Part shown: positions 55,278 through 64,000 of the stretch, in pieces
Numbering within the stretch: position 1 is the stretch's first letter
Layout: each line of letters starts with the position of its first letter
Assembly: GCF_029784135.1 (NCBI RefSeq)
Contig: NC_073746.1
Location: forward strand, 107,698,161-107,762,160
Length of the DNA stretch: 64,000 bases
Source of the DNA: Toxorhynchites rutilus septentrionalis
Lineage: Eukaryota; Arthropoda; Insecta; Diptera; Culicidae
Direction: 5' to 3'
Translations under genes and position numbers: made by a program
Notes under the pieces: generated by a model
Databases searched by the model: none
Told to the model about the DNA's origin: nothing
What the model saw: the letters and a program-made list of their open reading frames with translations, nothing else

Positions 55278-56891
55278 CAGTGATAGACATTCGTTTAGCA
55301 GCACTTGAAAAAAAAACTTGAAATAATTACAAAACAACTAGGAATGATCTTTTTATCGGGATACTTATTTGCTGTAGTGGTAGTATATTTAAGTCAATTT
55401 TATTGAAAGGACGTGCGTCACAATCATACACATAAGGCGGCATCGGTGGATATAAACATTCAAACGTCGTTTTTTCCCGAGACATACGTTTAGCCGCACG
55501 GCACAAAAATCGGGTTTTCGCATAATCGCCAAGCCTTTATCTGTGTTTTTTGAAAAAATACTTGGGAATGTTTAATTTACAAGATAAATATTAGATGTGC
55601 AACGTGAGAAGTTGGTCAGATTACTGATTTACGTAGAATTTAAAGGAATGGCGAAAGGTATTCTATTGACGGAAGAGGGGCGGAAAATAATAAAGATATT
55701 CAGTGAACAAAAGTTTTCTAATCGCTCGATCCTAACAAAAATTGGTCTATCTAGGAAAGTGGTACGGAATTTCTTTAAATAATGCCAGAAATATGGGATA
55801 TAACGACCAACAAATGGGAACACCAAAGTTACTTTGCATCTTAAAGGTCGAATAAGACACGAAGCAACCAGGAAACGATGTCCTGCTCATACATTAAGGC
55901 AGAATCGGTTGTTCCAGTAACGAAGAGGCATATTGCGCGCATCTTGATTGAGTCACCAAACATCATGTGGAAGAAACCTCAAGGGAAGCCAAAACTGACC
56001 GCCACCCATAAGCAGAACCATCTCATTTTCGCCCGGCAATAAGTGGAATGGAAACTAGAATGGAAAAATGCTGTATTTTCCGGCGAAAAACGTTCAATTT
56101 GGATGGTCCGGACTGTTACAGTTGCTATTGGTACAATTCAAGTCAACGGCATGTCGTAAGATCGAAGCAAAACTTTGGGGGCGGAAGTTTGACAATGTGG
56201 GGAGTCGTTTCCTATCACAGCAATCTTCTCATTTGTTTCATTTTTACCCGAATGGACTCCGAAAAGCATCTTCAATTACTGAAGAACGTTTTGATTGGTA
56301 ATATTGAGAATAACGCTACCGAGGATGTGGTTTTTTCAGCAGGATTATGCATAGATCCACGTTTCCAAGCAATCGAAGGCATGGTTTGCAGAGAAGGACA
56401 TTCTGCTTCTTGAATGACCTGCTTGCAGTCGATTGCAATCCCACAGAAAACCTATGGAGAATCTTAGCCGAGATGGTCTATGCAAACGGATGACAATTTG
56501 ACAACATTTCCAGTCTCAAGGCAGGAGTTCAGGAGTGTTGGGCTATAATCAATATGGCAACAGTTTAAAAACTGTCTGACTCGATGCCAAATCGAGTTTT
56601 CAAAGTGATCCGAAATGGAGGTGGACATACTAAATGTTAGCTACCGATTGGACTCGAAATTTGCCGCACAAATTTCCTTTTATTGAAATTTTAGGATGCG
56701 GCTAAACGAATGTCCACCCTGATTCCACATATTTGAATTACTTAGAAAACAAAAAGTGAATTTATACTTTTTTTTAGCATGAATTCGATGAAAATAAACA
56801 GTCTTTTAAGAACAAAATTGTTCAAAGAATTGACTTATTTTTAAAAATATTGAGAAAAAATTGGGTGCGGCTAAACGAATGTCTACCACTG
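55278..56891 (+). mobile_element. Tc1-like element with IR/DR ends, 1.6 kb
   Basis: The left end is CAGTGATAGACATTCGTTTAGC, written here as CAGTGATAGACATTC plus GTTTAGC. The right end is its near-perfect inverse (GCTAAACGAATGTCTACCACTG). TA flanks both sides (55276-55277, 56892-56893). A second, inner copy of the CGTTTAGCCGCAC box lies about 200 bp inside each end (about 55488 and 56697). Outer and inner boxes at each end make the IR/DR arrangement of Tc1/Sleeping Beauty-type elements, where each box binds transposase. The gene is broken. Confidence 0.82.
55597..56640 (+). pseudogene. Tc1-like transposase, broken
   Basis: The N-terminus MAKGILLTEEGRKIIKIF (about 55648) is a helix-turn-helix of the Tc1 type, with SNRSILTKIGLSRKVVRNF as the next helices. 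After stops, 56048-56300 gives FNLDGPDCYSCYW (first catalytic Asp), NFGGGSLTMWGVVSY and TRMDSEKHLQLL. Then QQDYA-stop-IHVSKQSKAW (second Asp, about 56332) and, after another shift, DCNPTENLWRIL (about 56432-56467), carrying the catalytic Glu in the PxEN motif. All three catalytic positions are thus still visible, but at least four frame breaks or stops inactivate the gene. Confidence 0.82.
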
Positions 56892-57627
56892 TAATACTAC
56901 GTCAAGCCGTAACGATGGTTCCTGCAGATATTCTCAATCTTTAGAACAAGAACATTCGCAGAAACATGTAATTTAACGACAGTATAAGCGCACATTCCAT
57001 TTTTACATTCACTGCGCTTTTGTAATTTTTAATATTATTTCTATTTATTCATGCGCTAACCGATTTATATACGACGCAGACTTTTGAATCTTTTCACCTT
57101 AGATCGAACATGAGAGTGCAGAATATCACGCCACATCAATTGTCAAAAAGAGATGGCTCTCGTTTAATCCATGGAACAGGTGAGATGGGAAAAAATATTG
57201 ACACCAACCCATGCATAATACAGTAAACATTCACTAACTAGGCGAAAAGGTAAGACCAGTTATCGACATTCGTGTTTTAACTGGTCCGGCATGTTAAACG
57301 TCAAATAAAATCGAGGGGAACTTCAATGAATTGTTTGATTCGCGTTGATCATGAAATTGGATAAACAAAAGGATTCCAATTGAAGTTTCGGATTGAGTGC
57401 GACAACAGGTATGAATTATAATTCGAGGAAATTATTTTTCTGTAATTTAATCAATGTTTTTGTCATGCGAAAATAATAACATTTCAAATTACATTCGAAT
57501 GCCCCTCACAGCAAATCTTCCATTTGAGTATGGCGTCGATTGTTTACGAAATTCTATTTTTGAACTGATCCAAGAACCAGTAAGCTTTCGCCCAGTTAAA
57601 AAGTAGACCAGTTAAACCAGGACTGTC
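56892..57627. other. Noncoding segment between Tc1 and Helitron (duplicated)
   Basis: Contains ACAGTAAACATTCACTAAC near 57221 and, inverted in part, a GACCAGTTAAACC / CGCCCAGTTAA region at 57590-57625. This is possibly a pogo/Tigger-like MITE truncated by the Helitron. The same sequence recurs in unit 2. Confidence 0.4.
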
Positions 57628-58249
57628 ATGCAAATGAAACACAAATTTCTGCATAACTCAAGAACTAATCAAGCAAATGGAGCCAAATTTGGCACGGGAA
57701 GGTTTTGAGGCGTAAGAAACGTTTCTATAATGAATAGATACTCCTCATCCTCTCTAAGGGATGGCTGTCATACAAATGAAACACAAATTTTTGCATAACT
57801 CGAAAACCAATCAAGCAAATGGAGCCAAATTTGGCATCTGAAGGTTTTAGGGGACAAGAAACGTTTCTGTGATGAGCAGACACTCTTCCCCCCTCTCGAA
57901 GGGGGGACTGCCACACAAATGAAACACAAATTTCTGCATAACTCAAGAACTAATCATGCAAATAGAATCAATGTCGGTATATGGAGGTTGTATGGGGCAA
58001 TACACGTTTCTACGGTGGTTTGACACTCCTACACTCTCCCTAAGGGGGGCGGCATAATGACACAAGTTTCGGTAGAAGTACTAGGAATTTTAATAGTAAA
58101 AGGATATTTTACAGGGTAGATTAGAAGATCAATCAATCAATCAAGAACTGTTCTGCGATTGGACCCATGAACGTGAGCTTAATAAGAAAACGTGAATGTG
58201 ATAACGAAAAATAAATTTTGGGCGGGACGAAGTTTGCCGGGTCAGCTAG
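57628..58249 (+). mobile_element. Helitron-type element, 5'-truncated (unit 1)
   Basis: Units with CAAATGAAACACAAATTTCT and CCCCTCTC hairpin blocks end in GGGCGGGACGAAGTTTGCCG and GGTCAGCTAG (58249), followed by T. The 5' TC end is missing. Its tail matches the older Helitron at 18485-18670. Confidence 0.7.
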
Positions 58250-58392
58250 TTATAGAATAAATCGAGTGCGTGAATGAAACGAAACATATTGGAACAATTC
58301 ATTTTCTCCTCATCTGATATCGTAATGCATCGAAATCCGGAAACTTATGGGCTTACGATGATAACTACAACTACAAACAAAATTTGACATAT

Positions 58393-58395
<3 letters not shown>

Positions 58396-58470
<75 letters not shown>
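58396..58470. repeat. (AT)n microsatellite at the duplication junction
   Basis: About 75 bp of AT repeats joining the end of unit 1 to the Tc1 fragment that starts unit 2. Confidence 0.97.
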
Positions 58471-58473
<3 letters not shown>

Positions 58474-59859
58474 CATTTTTACCCGAATGGACTCCGAAAA
58501 GCATCTTCAATTACTGAAGAACGTTTTGATTGATAATATTGAGAATAACGCTACCGAGGATGTGGTTTTCTCAGCAGGATTATGCATAGATCCACGTTTC
58601 CAAGCAATCGAAGGCATGGTTTGCAGAGAAGGACATTCTGCTTCTTGAATGACCTGCTTGCAGTCGATTGCAATCCCACAGAAAACCTATGGAGAATCTT
58701 AGCCGAGATGGTCTATGCAAACAGATGACAATTTGACAACATTTCCAGTCTCAAGGCAGGAGTTCAGGAGTGTTGGGCTATAATCAATATGGCAACAGTT
58801 TAAAAGCTGTCTGACTCGATGCCAAATCGAGTTTTCAAAGTGATCCTAAATGGAGGTGGACATACTAAATGTTAGCTACCGATTGGACTCGAAATTTGCC
58901 GCACAAATTTTCTTTTATTGAAATTTTAGGATGCGGCTAAACGAATGTCCACCCTGATTCCACATGTTTGAATTACTTAGAAAACAAAAAGTGAATTTAT
59001 ACTTTTTTTTAGCATGAATTCGATGAAAATAAACAATCTTTTAAGAACAAAATTGTTCAAAGAATTGACTTATTTTTAAAAATATTGAGAAAAAATAGGG
59101 TGCGGCTAAACGAATGTCTACCACTGTAATACTACGTCAAGCCGTAACGATGGTTCCTGCAGATATTCTCAATCTTTAGAACAAGAACATTCGCAGAAAC
59201 ATGTAATTTAACGACAGTATAAGCGCACATTCCATTTTTACATTCACTGCGCTTTTGTAATTTTTAATATTATTTCTATTTATTCATGCGCTAACCGATT
59301 TATATACGACGCAGACTTTTGAATCTTTTCACCTTAGATCGAACATGAGAATGCAGAATATCACGCCACATCAATTGTCAAATAGAGATGGCTCTCGTTT
59401 AATCCATGGAACAGGTGAGATGGAAAAAATATTGACACCAACCCATGCATAATACAGTAAACATTCACTAACTAGGCGAAAAGGGAAGACCAGTTATCGA
59501 CATTCGTGTTTTAACTGGTCCGACATGTTAAACGTCAAATAAAATCGAGGGGAACTTCAATGAATTGTTTGATTCGCGTTGATCATGAAATTGGATAAAC
59601 AAAAGGATTCCAATTGAAGTTTCGGATTGAGTGCGACAACAGGTATGAATTATAATTTGAGGAAATTATTTTTCTGTAATTTAATCAATTTTTTTGTCAT
59701 GCGAAAATAATAACATTTCAAATTACATTCGAATGCCCCTCACAGCAAATCTTCCATTTGAGTATGGCGTCGATTGTTTACGAAATTCTATTTTTGAACT
59801 GATCCAAGAACCAGTAAGCTTTCGCCCAGTTAAAAAGTAGACCAGTTAAACCAGGACTG

Positions 59860-60481
59860 TCATGCAAATGAAACACAAATTTCTGCATAACTCAAGAACT
59901 AATCAAGCAAATGGAGCCAAATTTGGCACGGGAAGGTTTTGTGGCGTAAGAAGCGTTTCTATAATGAATAGATACTCCTCCTCCTCTCTAAGGGATGGCT
60001 GTCATACAAATGAAACACAAATTTTTGCATAACTCGAAAACCAATCAAGCAAATGGAGCCAAATTTGGCATCTGAAGGTTTTAGGGGACAAGAAACGTTT
60101 CTGTGATGAGCAGACACTCTTCCCCCCTCTCGAAGGGGGGACTGCCACACAAATGAAACACAAATTTCTGCATAACTCAAGAACTAATCATGCAAATAGA
60201 ATCAATTTCGGTATATGGAGGTTGTATGGGGCAATACACGTTTCTACGGTGGTTTGACACTCCTCCCCTCTCCCTAAGGGGGGCGGCATAATGACAAGTT
60301 TCGGTAGAAGTACTAGGAATTTTAATAGTAAAAGGATATTTTACAGGGTAGACTAGAAGATCAATCATTAAATCAAGAACTGTTCTGCGATTGGACCCAT
60401 GAACGTGCGCTTAATAAGAAAACGTGAATGTGATAACGAAAAATAAATTTTGGGCGGGACGAAGTTTGCTGGGTCAGCTAG
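59860..60481 (+). mobile_element. Helitron-type element, 5'-truncated (unit 2)
   Basis: Duplicate of 57628-58249, ending GGGTCAGCTAG at 60481. It arose by the segmental duplication rather than by transposition. Confidence 0.75.
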
Positions 60482-60624
60482 TTATAGAATAAATCGAGTG
60501 CGTGAATGAAACGAAACATATTGGAACAATTAATTTTCTCCTCATCTGTTATCGTAATGCATCGAAATCCGGAAACTTATGGGCTTACGATGATAACTAC
60601 AACTACAAACAAAATTTGACATAT

Positions 60625-60627
<3 letters not shown>

Positions 60628-60696
<69 letters not shown>
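60628..60696. repeat. (AT)n microsatellite, LTR element insertion site
   Basis: An AT run corresponding to 58396-58470, interrupted on its right by the LTR retrotransposon. 17.6/297-type elements prefer TATATA targets, which fits. Confidence 0.95.
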
Positions 60697-60697
<1 letters not shown>

Positions 60698-61078
60698 GTT
60701 ACACCACAACCGACCGACCAAGGCGTCCCAGAAGTCAAGACGTCAGCAAAAGCCCAGCCGAGACCCATAGCAACAGACAGAGGCGTCAAAGTTACACCGC
60801 GCGTGTAAACCAACATTTGCCGACGCCGCGGAAATCAATCGAACGACGCGAACAAAGGTTCGATCAGGTTCGAACCACCGACGGAAATAATGAGATCAGC
60901 AGATGTAGTCTATTTAAGCCTTGTAATACGACTATAGAATTCAGTCTTGAGCGTAGCCGAGTTGAATACGGGCATAAAGGTTTATGAACCGAATGTAAAG
61001 TGTTATAAACGAATAAAAAGGGTAATTAGAAATTAAATAAAAGTTTTTTTTTAAACCGCGAGTTAAGTCACGGCATAA
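60697..61078 (+). repeat. Probable 5' LTR
   Basis: Begins about CGTTACACCACAACC directly after the AT run and ends about CACGGCATAA just before the primer-binding site. A TATTTAAG box (60911-60918) and two AATAAA signals (61012-61017, 61036-61041) fit LTR promoter and polyadenylation functions. Exact ends are uncertain because the second LTR is not in view. Confidence 0.65.
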
Positions 61079-61079
61079 T

Positions 61080-61097
61080 TGGCGCAGTCATTGGCCA
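61080..61097 (+). other. Primer-binding site, tRNA-Ser type
   Basis: TGGCGCAGTCATTGG immediately follows the LTR. TGGCGCAGTC is the usual start of the tRNA-Ser-complementary site of 17.6/297-class elements, where reverse transcription is primed. Confidence 0.7.
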
Positions 61098-61505
61098 AGT
61101 GGTACAACGAAGTGAGTAGTGTTTATAGAGCGGATATCTGGAAGCACCGCCACCGAGTTAAAGAGGAGAAGTTTACATCTACTGAAGAAACCAAACGAAC
61201 AAGCGAGAGGACCCCCTGAGCGAAAATCAAGGACTCGCTGCCGTTAGGAAAACTAATCCCGCCACCTGGAACGAACGATCTACGAGGAAACCGATTCAAC
61301 CTACCCAGACTCCAGGAGATGAAAGCAGTAATCTTCCTGTAAGTAAACACGAACAATTATCTAAACCTAACACAACAAAATACTAATTCATTAACAAGTG
61401 AAGTGTAGAACAACACATTTTCTCGCGCGTATAAAGTACGTAAGATTTTTTTTAAAAAAAAAAAAAAAAAAGAACAAACTCTTTTGAAAAAACAAATTTA
61501 TTAAA

Positions 61506-62660
61506 ATGGCCGAGCGGGAGCAAATGATTTCTCCGGAACTTCTGGCCCCGGAATTGGATGATCATGCACCAATTCCGCAACAAGAAATAACAATTCAAGG
61601 GTTACTCCAACACATAAGGAGCCTAACTCACAATCAGAACGAACTGATTGGGCAATTGAGAACACTTAAAGCAAAAGCGGAGGATCCGTTTATGCAGTTT
61701 AGAACTCCGGATCCTATTAAGAATTTACCAACATTCTCCGGAAACAAACGGGAAACAAACGCATGGCTTGAAGACGCCGAAAACACCCTGCATCTTTTTG
61801 AAAGATACAGAGATGATCCGGTCTACAGCCAATTGGTCAGAGCGGTAAAGAATAAAATCGTGGGAGAGGCCAAAGAAATTTTGATTGCTGCCGGCAACCC
61901 GAACAGTTGGGCAGAAATCAAAGAAATTATTCTAAATTCATACGGCGATAGGAGAGATTTGACATCTCATATCCAATCGTTGTTTTATATAAACCAAGGA
62001 AAAAAATCCATCACTGAATACTACAACCGAATCAAAACCATAGACACTGCTATTAAATCCACAGCAGCGACAATGGATGATTATAACAACTCTACAAGAG
62101 CAATAAATAATCTAGTGAGCCTTATGACTCTCACTAGATTCATAGATGGGCTCACAGAGGAATTGTCTATGCACGTGCGAAGCTACAGACCTAAAAGTCT
62201 GGAGGAAGCGTATGCAATCACCATACAATATGCCAACGCTGCATATAGGCAGAAGTTAAACCAAAAACCATCTGACACAAATAAAAATATCAGATCCAAC
62301 AATAGTAACGGTTCACATAATTCGAAACCGTCTCCCAACCCCAATAGTAATGGCAATCACTTTAACGCGAAGCCATCCACCTCAAATTCTAACAATAACT
62401 TGCATAATCAAAAACCATACGGGTCTGCGAAATTCAAAGCTAGAGCTCCACCGCCAGATGACGATGTCTCGATGAGGACAGCGAAATCGCGGGCAGAGGT
62501 TAACAGCCACGAAACAGCAGAACACAGCAAAAATCATCAAACAGAACCTGACACTTCGGAACAGCTGGACGAATCCGTCCTCGATTCGGAAGATGACGAT
62601 TATTTCGTCAACGATGAACTAAATTTTCACGTGGCCGAGGCGCTACAAAAAGAAAAATAA
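61506..62660 (+). CDS. LTR retrotransposon Gag polyprotein
   Basis: 384 codons, start in a good context (AAAATGGCC). The N-terminal half has a helical, charged region (QELLQ-like heptads around residues 25-60). The core begins PIKNLPTFSGNKRETNAWL (about residues 72-90), the capsid-like segment common to gypsy Gag proteins, with SLFYINQGKKSITEYYNRI further on (about 158-176). From about residue 255 the protein is Asn/Ser/Lys-rich and then acidic at the C-terminus (DSEDDDYFVNDE). No CCHC zinc knuckle is present, as in 17.6/297-type Gag. It forms the particle that packages element RNA. The TAA stop overlaps the ATG of pol (TAATG, 62658-62662). Confidence 0.88.
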   Translation: MAEREQMISPELLAPELDDHAPIPQQEITIQGLLQHIRSLTHNQNELIGQLRTLKAKAEDPFMQFRTPDPIKNLPTFSGNKRETNAWLEDAENTLHLFERYRDDPVYSQLVRAVKNKIVGEAKEILIAAGNPNSWAEIKEIILNSYGDRRDLTSHIQSLFYINQGKKSITEYYNRIKTIDTAIKSTAATMDDYNNSTRAINNLVSLMTLTRFIDGLTEELSMHVRSYRPKSLEEAYAITIQYANAAYRQKLNQKPSDTNKNIRSNNSNGSHNSKPSPNPNSNGNHFNAKPSTSNSNNNLHNQKPYGSAKFKARAPPPDDDVSMRTAKSRAEVNSHETAEHSKNHQTEPDTSEQLDESVLDSEDDDYFVNDELNFHVAEALQKEK

Positions 62661-64000
62661 TGAACGATAATAACTTTATTCCCTACATCACCATTGCAAC
62701 ATCCAAAGGCGAGATGAAATTTTTGATCGACACAGGAGCGAACAAAAATTACATATCACCCGAGCATGTAAACATAGAAAACTGCAAAACAGAACCGATT
62801 TCAAAAGTAACCAACATTAAGGGAACCTTTACAATCGATAAATCCGCTTCCTTCGACCCATTTCTTATAAATAAAAAACTGAAATTTTTCATTTTCAAAT
62901 TTCATAAATTTTTCGATGGACTCATCGGATACGAGTCATTGAGAAATTTAAATGCTAAAATCGACGTCAGTAAAAATACATTGAAGATCGGGAGAAAAAC
63001 TTTCGCAATGAAAAAGAGATTTCCCGAGAAACATAAAATCAATTTAAATGAACAAGAATATCAGTTCATAAAATTGAAAACCAAGAAAAATGGAGATTTT
63101 CTTATAGAGGAAGAAAAGCCTCACGGAAAATTTTCTATCTTGCCAGGCCTCTACAGAAGTGCTAATAACACAGCCTTTGTAGCAGTGCAAAATTATACAA
63201 AAAAATCGATGGAAATCAATTCGAACGAGATCAAGCTTTGCAATGACTTGGATACAGAGGTTGACCCATTCGAGCTGACAGAGCTACCGAAAAAGGTTGA
63301 CTCTGAAAATTACACCATAAGAGACGATCATATGAATGAGGAGGAGAAATATACCCTCAGGAAATTGATCAGGAAATACAACGACGTTTTATATGTGGAA
63401 AGTGATAAGTTATCATTCACCCATAAAATTAAACATAAAATACGCACCGTGGACAGTATTCCGATACACTCCAAATCGTATAAGTACCCCTACGTGTACG
63501 AAAGCGAGGTGCAGGAGCAAGTTAAAAAGATGCTGAAAGACGGAATCATAAAAGAGTCAATCTCGCCTTACACGTCACCTGTGTGGGTGGTTCCTAAAAA
63601 GTCCGATGCATCTGGACGAAAAAAATTCCGTTTAGTGATCGATTACCGAAAACTAAACGAGAAAACAATTAATGACAAATACCCTATACCAGAAATTACG
63701 GATATTCTGGATAAATTAGGAAAGGCGAAATATTTTTCAACAATCGATTTAGTTTCTGGCTTCCACCAAATTCAATTAGCGGAGGAAGATACAGAAAAAA
63801 CTGCTTTTTCCGTAAACGGTGGCAAATATGAGTTTACTCGTATGCCATTTGGCTTGAAGAATGCCCCAGCGACTTTTCAAAGAGTCATGGATTGCATTCT
63901 GAGAGATTTAGTAGGAGTATGTTGTTTCGTCTATATGGACGATATCATCATCTTCTCCAGCTCGCTTCAAGAGCACTTGAAAAATTTGTCGCAAGTCTTC
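62660..64000 (+). CDS. LTR retrotransposon Pol (protease-RT), partial at window end
   Basis: Open for 447 codons without a stop, in the -1 frame relative to gag, beginning at an ATG that shares one base with the gag stop. Protease: DTGAN (62729-62743), the aspartic protease active site, with IGYESL downstream as the ILG-type motif. Reverse transcriptase: SPYTSPVWVVPKK, FRLVIDYRKLNEKT, STIDLVSGFHQI (first catalytic Asp), FGLKNAPATFQR and YMDD (63932-63943) with both catalytic Asp residues. RNase H and integrase would follow outside the window. Expression could be by stop-start reinitiation at TAATG or by -1 slippage in the A-rich run just before it. Cytoplasmic particle enzyme. Confidence 0.9.
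   Translation, partial: MNDNNFIPYITIATSKGEMKFLIDTGANKNYISPEHVNIENCKTEPISKVTNIKGTFTIDKSASFDPFLINKKLKFFIFKFHKFFDGLIGYESLRNLNAKIDVSKNTLKIGRKTFAMKKRFPEKHKINLNEQEYQFIKLKTKKNGDFLIEEEKPHGKFSILPGLYRSANNTAFVAVQNYTKKSMEINSNEIKLCNDLDTEVDPFELTELPKKVDSENYTIRDDHMNEEEKYTLRKLIRKYNDVLYVESDKLSFTHKIKHKIRTVDSIPIHSKSYKYPYVYESEVQEQVKKMLKDGIIKESISPYTSPVWVVPKKSDASGRKKFRLVIDYRKLNEKTINDKYPIPEITDILDKLGKAKYFSTIDLVSGFHQIQLAEEDTEKTAFSVNGGKYEFTRMPFGLKNAPATFQRVMDCILRDLVGVCCFVYMDDIIIFSSSLQEHLKNLSQVF

Larger units (their letters stand above)
56236..58470 (+). repeat. Tandem duplication, unit 1 (2.23 kb)
   Basis: Runs from TTTCATTTTTACCCGAATGG inside the Tc1-like gene through the element's 3' end, a noncoding segment and a Helitron, to an AT run (58396-58470). 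Unit 2 repeats it with an offset of about 2235 bp and only a few substitutions and small indels. Confidence 0.92.
58471..60696 (+). repeat. Tandem duplication, unit 2
   Basis: Begins mid-gene in the Tc1-like transposase (58471), so this Tc1 copy (58471-59126) has only its 3' end. It repeats the Helitron (about 59860-60481) and ends in an AT run (60628-60696). Differences from unit 1 are few, for example single-base changes at the Helitron end (TTTGCTGGG for TTTGCCGGG). Confidence 0.92.
60697..64000 (+). mobile_element. Ty3/gypsy LTR retrotransposon, 17.6/297-like, 5' part
   Basis: Order: 5' LTR (about 60697-61078), primer-binding site (61080), leader, gag (61506-62660), pol with protease and reverse transcriptase running past the window end. 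Gag lacks a CCHC knuckle, and the primer site and AT-rich target match the 17.6/297 branch. No disabling mutation is seen in 2.5 kb of coding sequence, so the copy looks recent. The 3' LTR lies outside the window and is needed to fix the ends and age. An env gene, present in some relatives, cannot be assessed. Confidence 0.85.

Overview
The window looks like a gene-poor, transposon-packed stretch of a dipteran genome, most likely a culicine mosquito. Reasons: ITmD37E-type mariners, I-clade LINEs with an RNase H domain, BEL/Pao and 17.6/297-like LTR elements, tRNA-headed SINEs, TC...CTAG Helitrons and AT/GA microsatellites, with almost no continuous host coding sequence. This assignment comes from element types, not from a database match.

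Layout. 1-948: no gene. 949-8751: an outer hAT (8-bp target duplication) that holds a long-armed MULE-like element (1250-4020, exact 9-bp duplication) and a second hAT (4897-8010, exact 8-bp duplication) with a decayed transposase. A SINE carrying a TTAA MITE sits inside the second hAT. 11212-15854: a TTA-flanked PIF/Harbinger-like composite containing a pogo-like MITE, two SINEs and an internally deleted ITmD37E mariner with good inverted repeats. 16090-21002: a Helitron cluster, one copy nested in another. 21003-23171: apparently single-copy noncoding DNA. 24310-25800: a decayed LINE endonuclease split by a 669-bp hAT MITE. 26780-33376: mariner remnants, one of them split by a nearly full-length I-clade LINE (27792-33271) whose ORF2 has one nonsense codon. 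33815-35707: SINE, pogo-like MITE, LINE tail and hAT end. 37122-47570: two decayed BEL/Pao elements interrupted by two Jockey/CR1-type LINEs. 49709-49848 (minus): the one convincing host-gene piece, a terminal exon with a basic C-terminus. 50000-52275: a TA-flanked inverted-repeat element. 55278-60696: a Tc1-like element whose 3' half lies in a 2.23-kb tandem duplication bounded by AT runs. 60697-64000: the 5' part of a well-preserved Ty3/gypsy element (17.6/297-like) with gag and open pol running off the window.

The most unusual signal is an unclassified repeat family with five copies (1918-3453 minus, 23172-24175 plus, 40903-42222 plus, 50945-51828 minus, 52511-55034 plus). Its copies share about 15-bp terminal inverted repeats (TTGACGTAG-type) and a 3' terminal hairpin whose stem varies in a compensatory way between copies. 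Several copies carry ~95-bp internal tandem repeats. The largest copy also carries a histone-style gene module: TATA box, a YCATTC cap box 31 nt downstream, an H4-like segment, a histone 3' stem-loop and a purine-rich element after it. A second copy keeps the same promoter geometry. It looks like a mobile repeat that captured a replication-dependent histone gene.

No tRNA, rRNA or CRISPR array is supported. The tRNA-like stretches are SINE heads. All coordinates and homology calls were made by eye.
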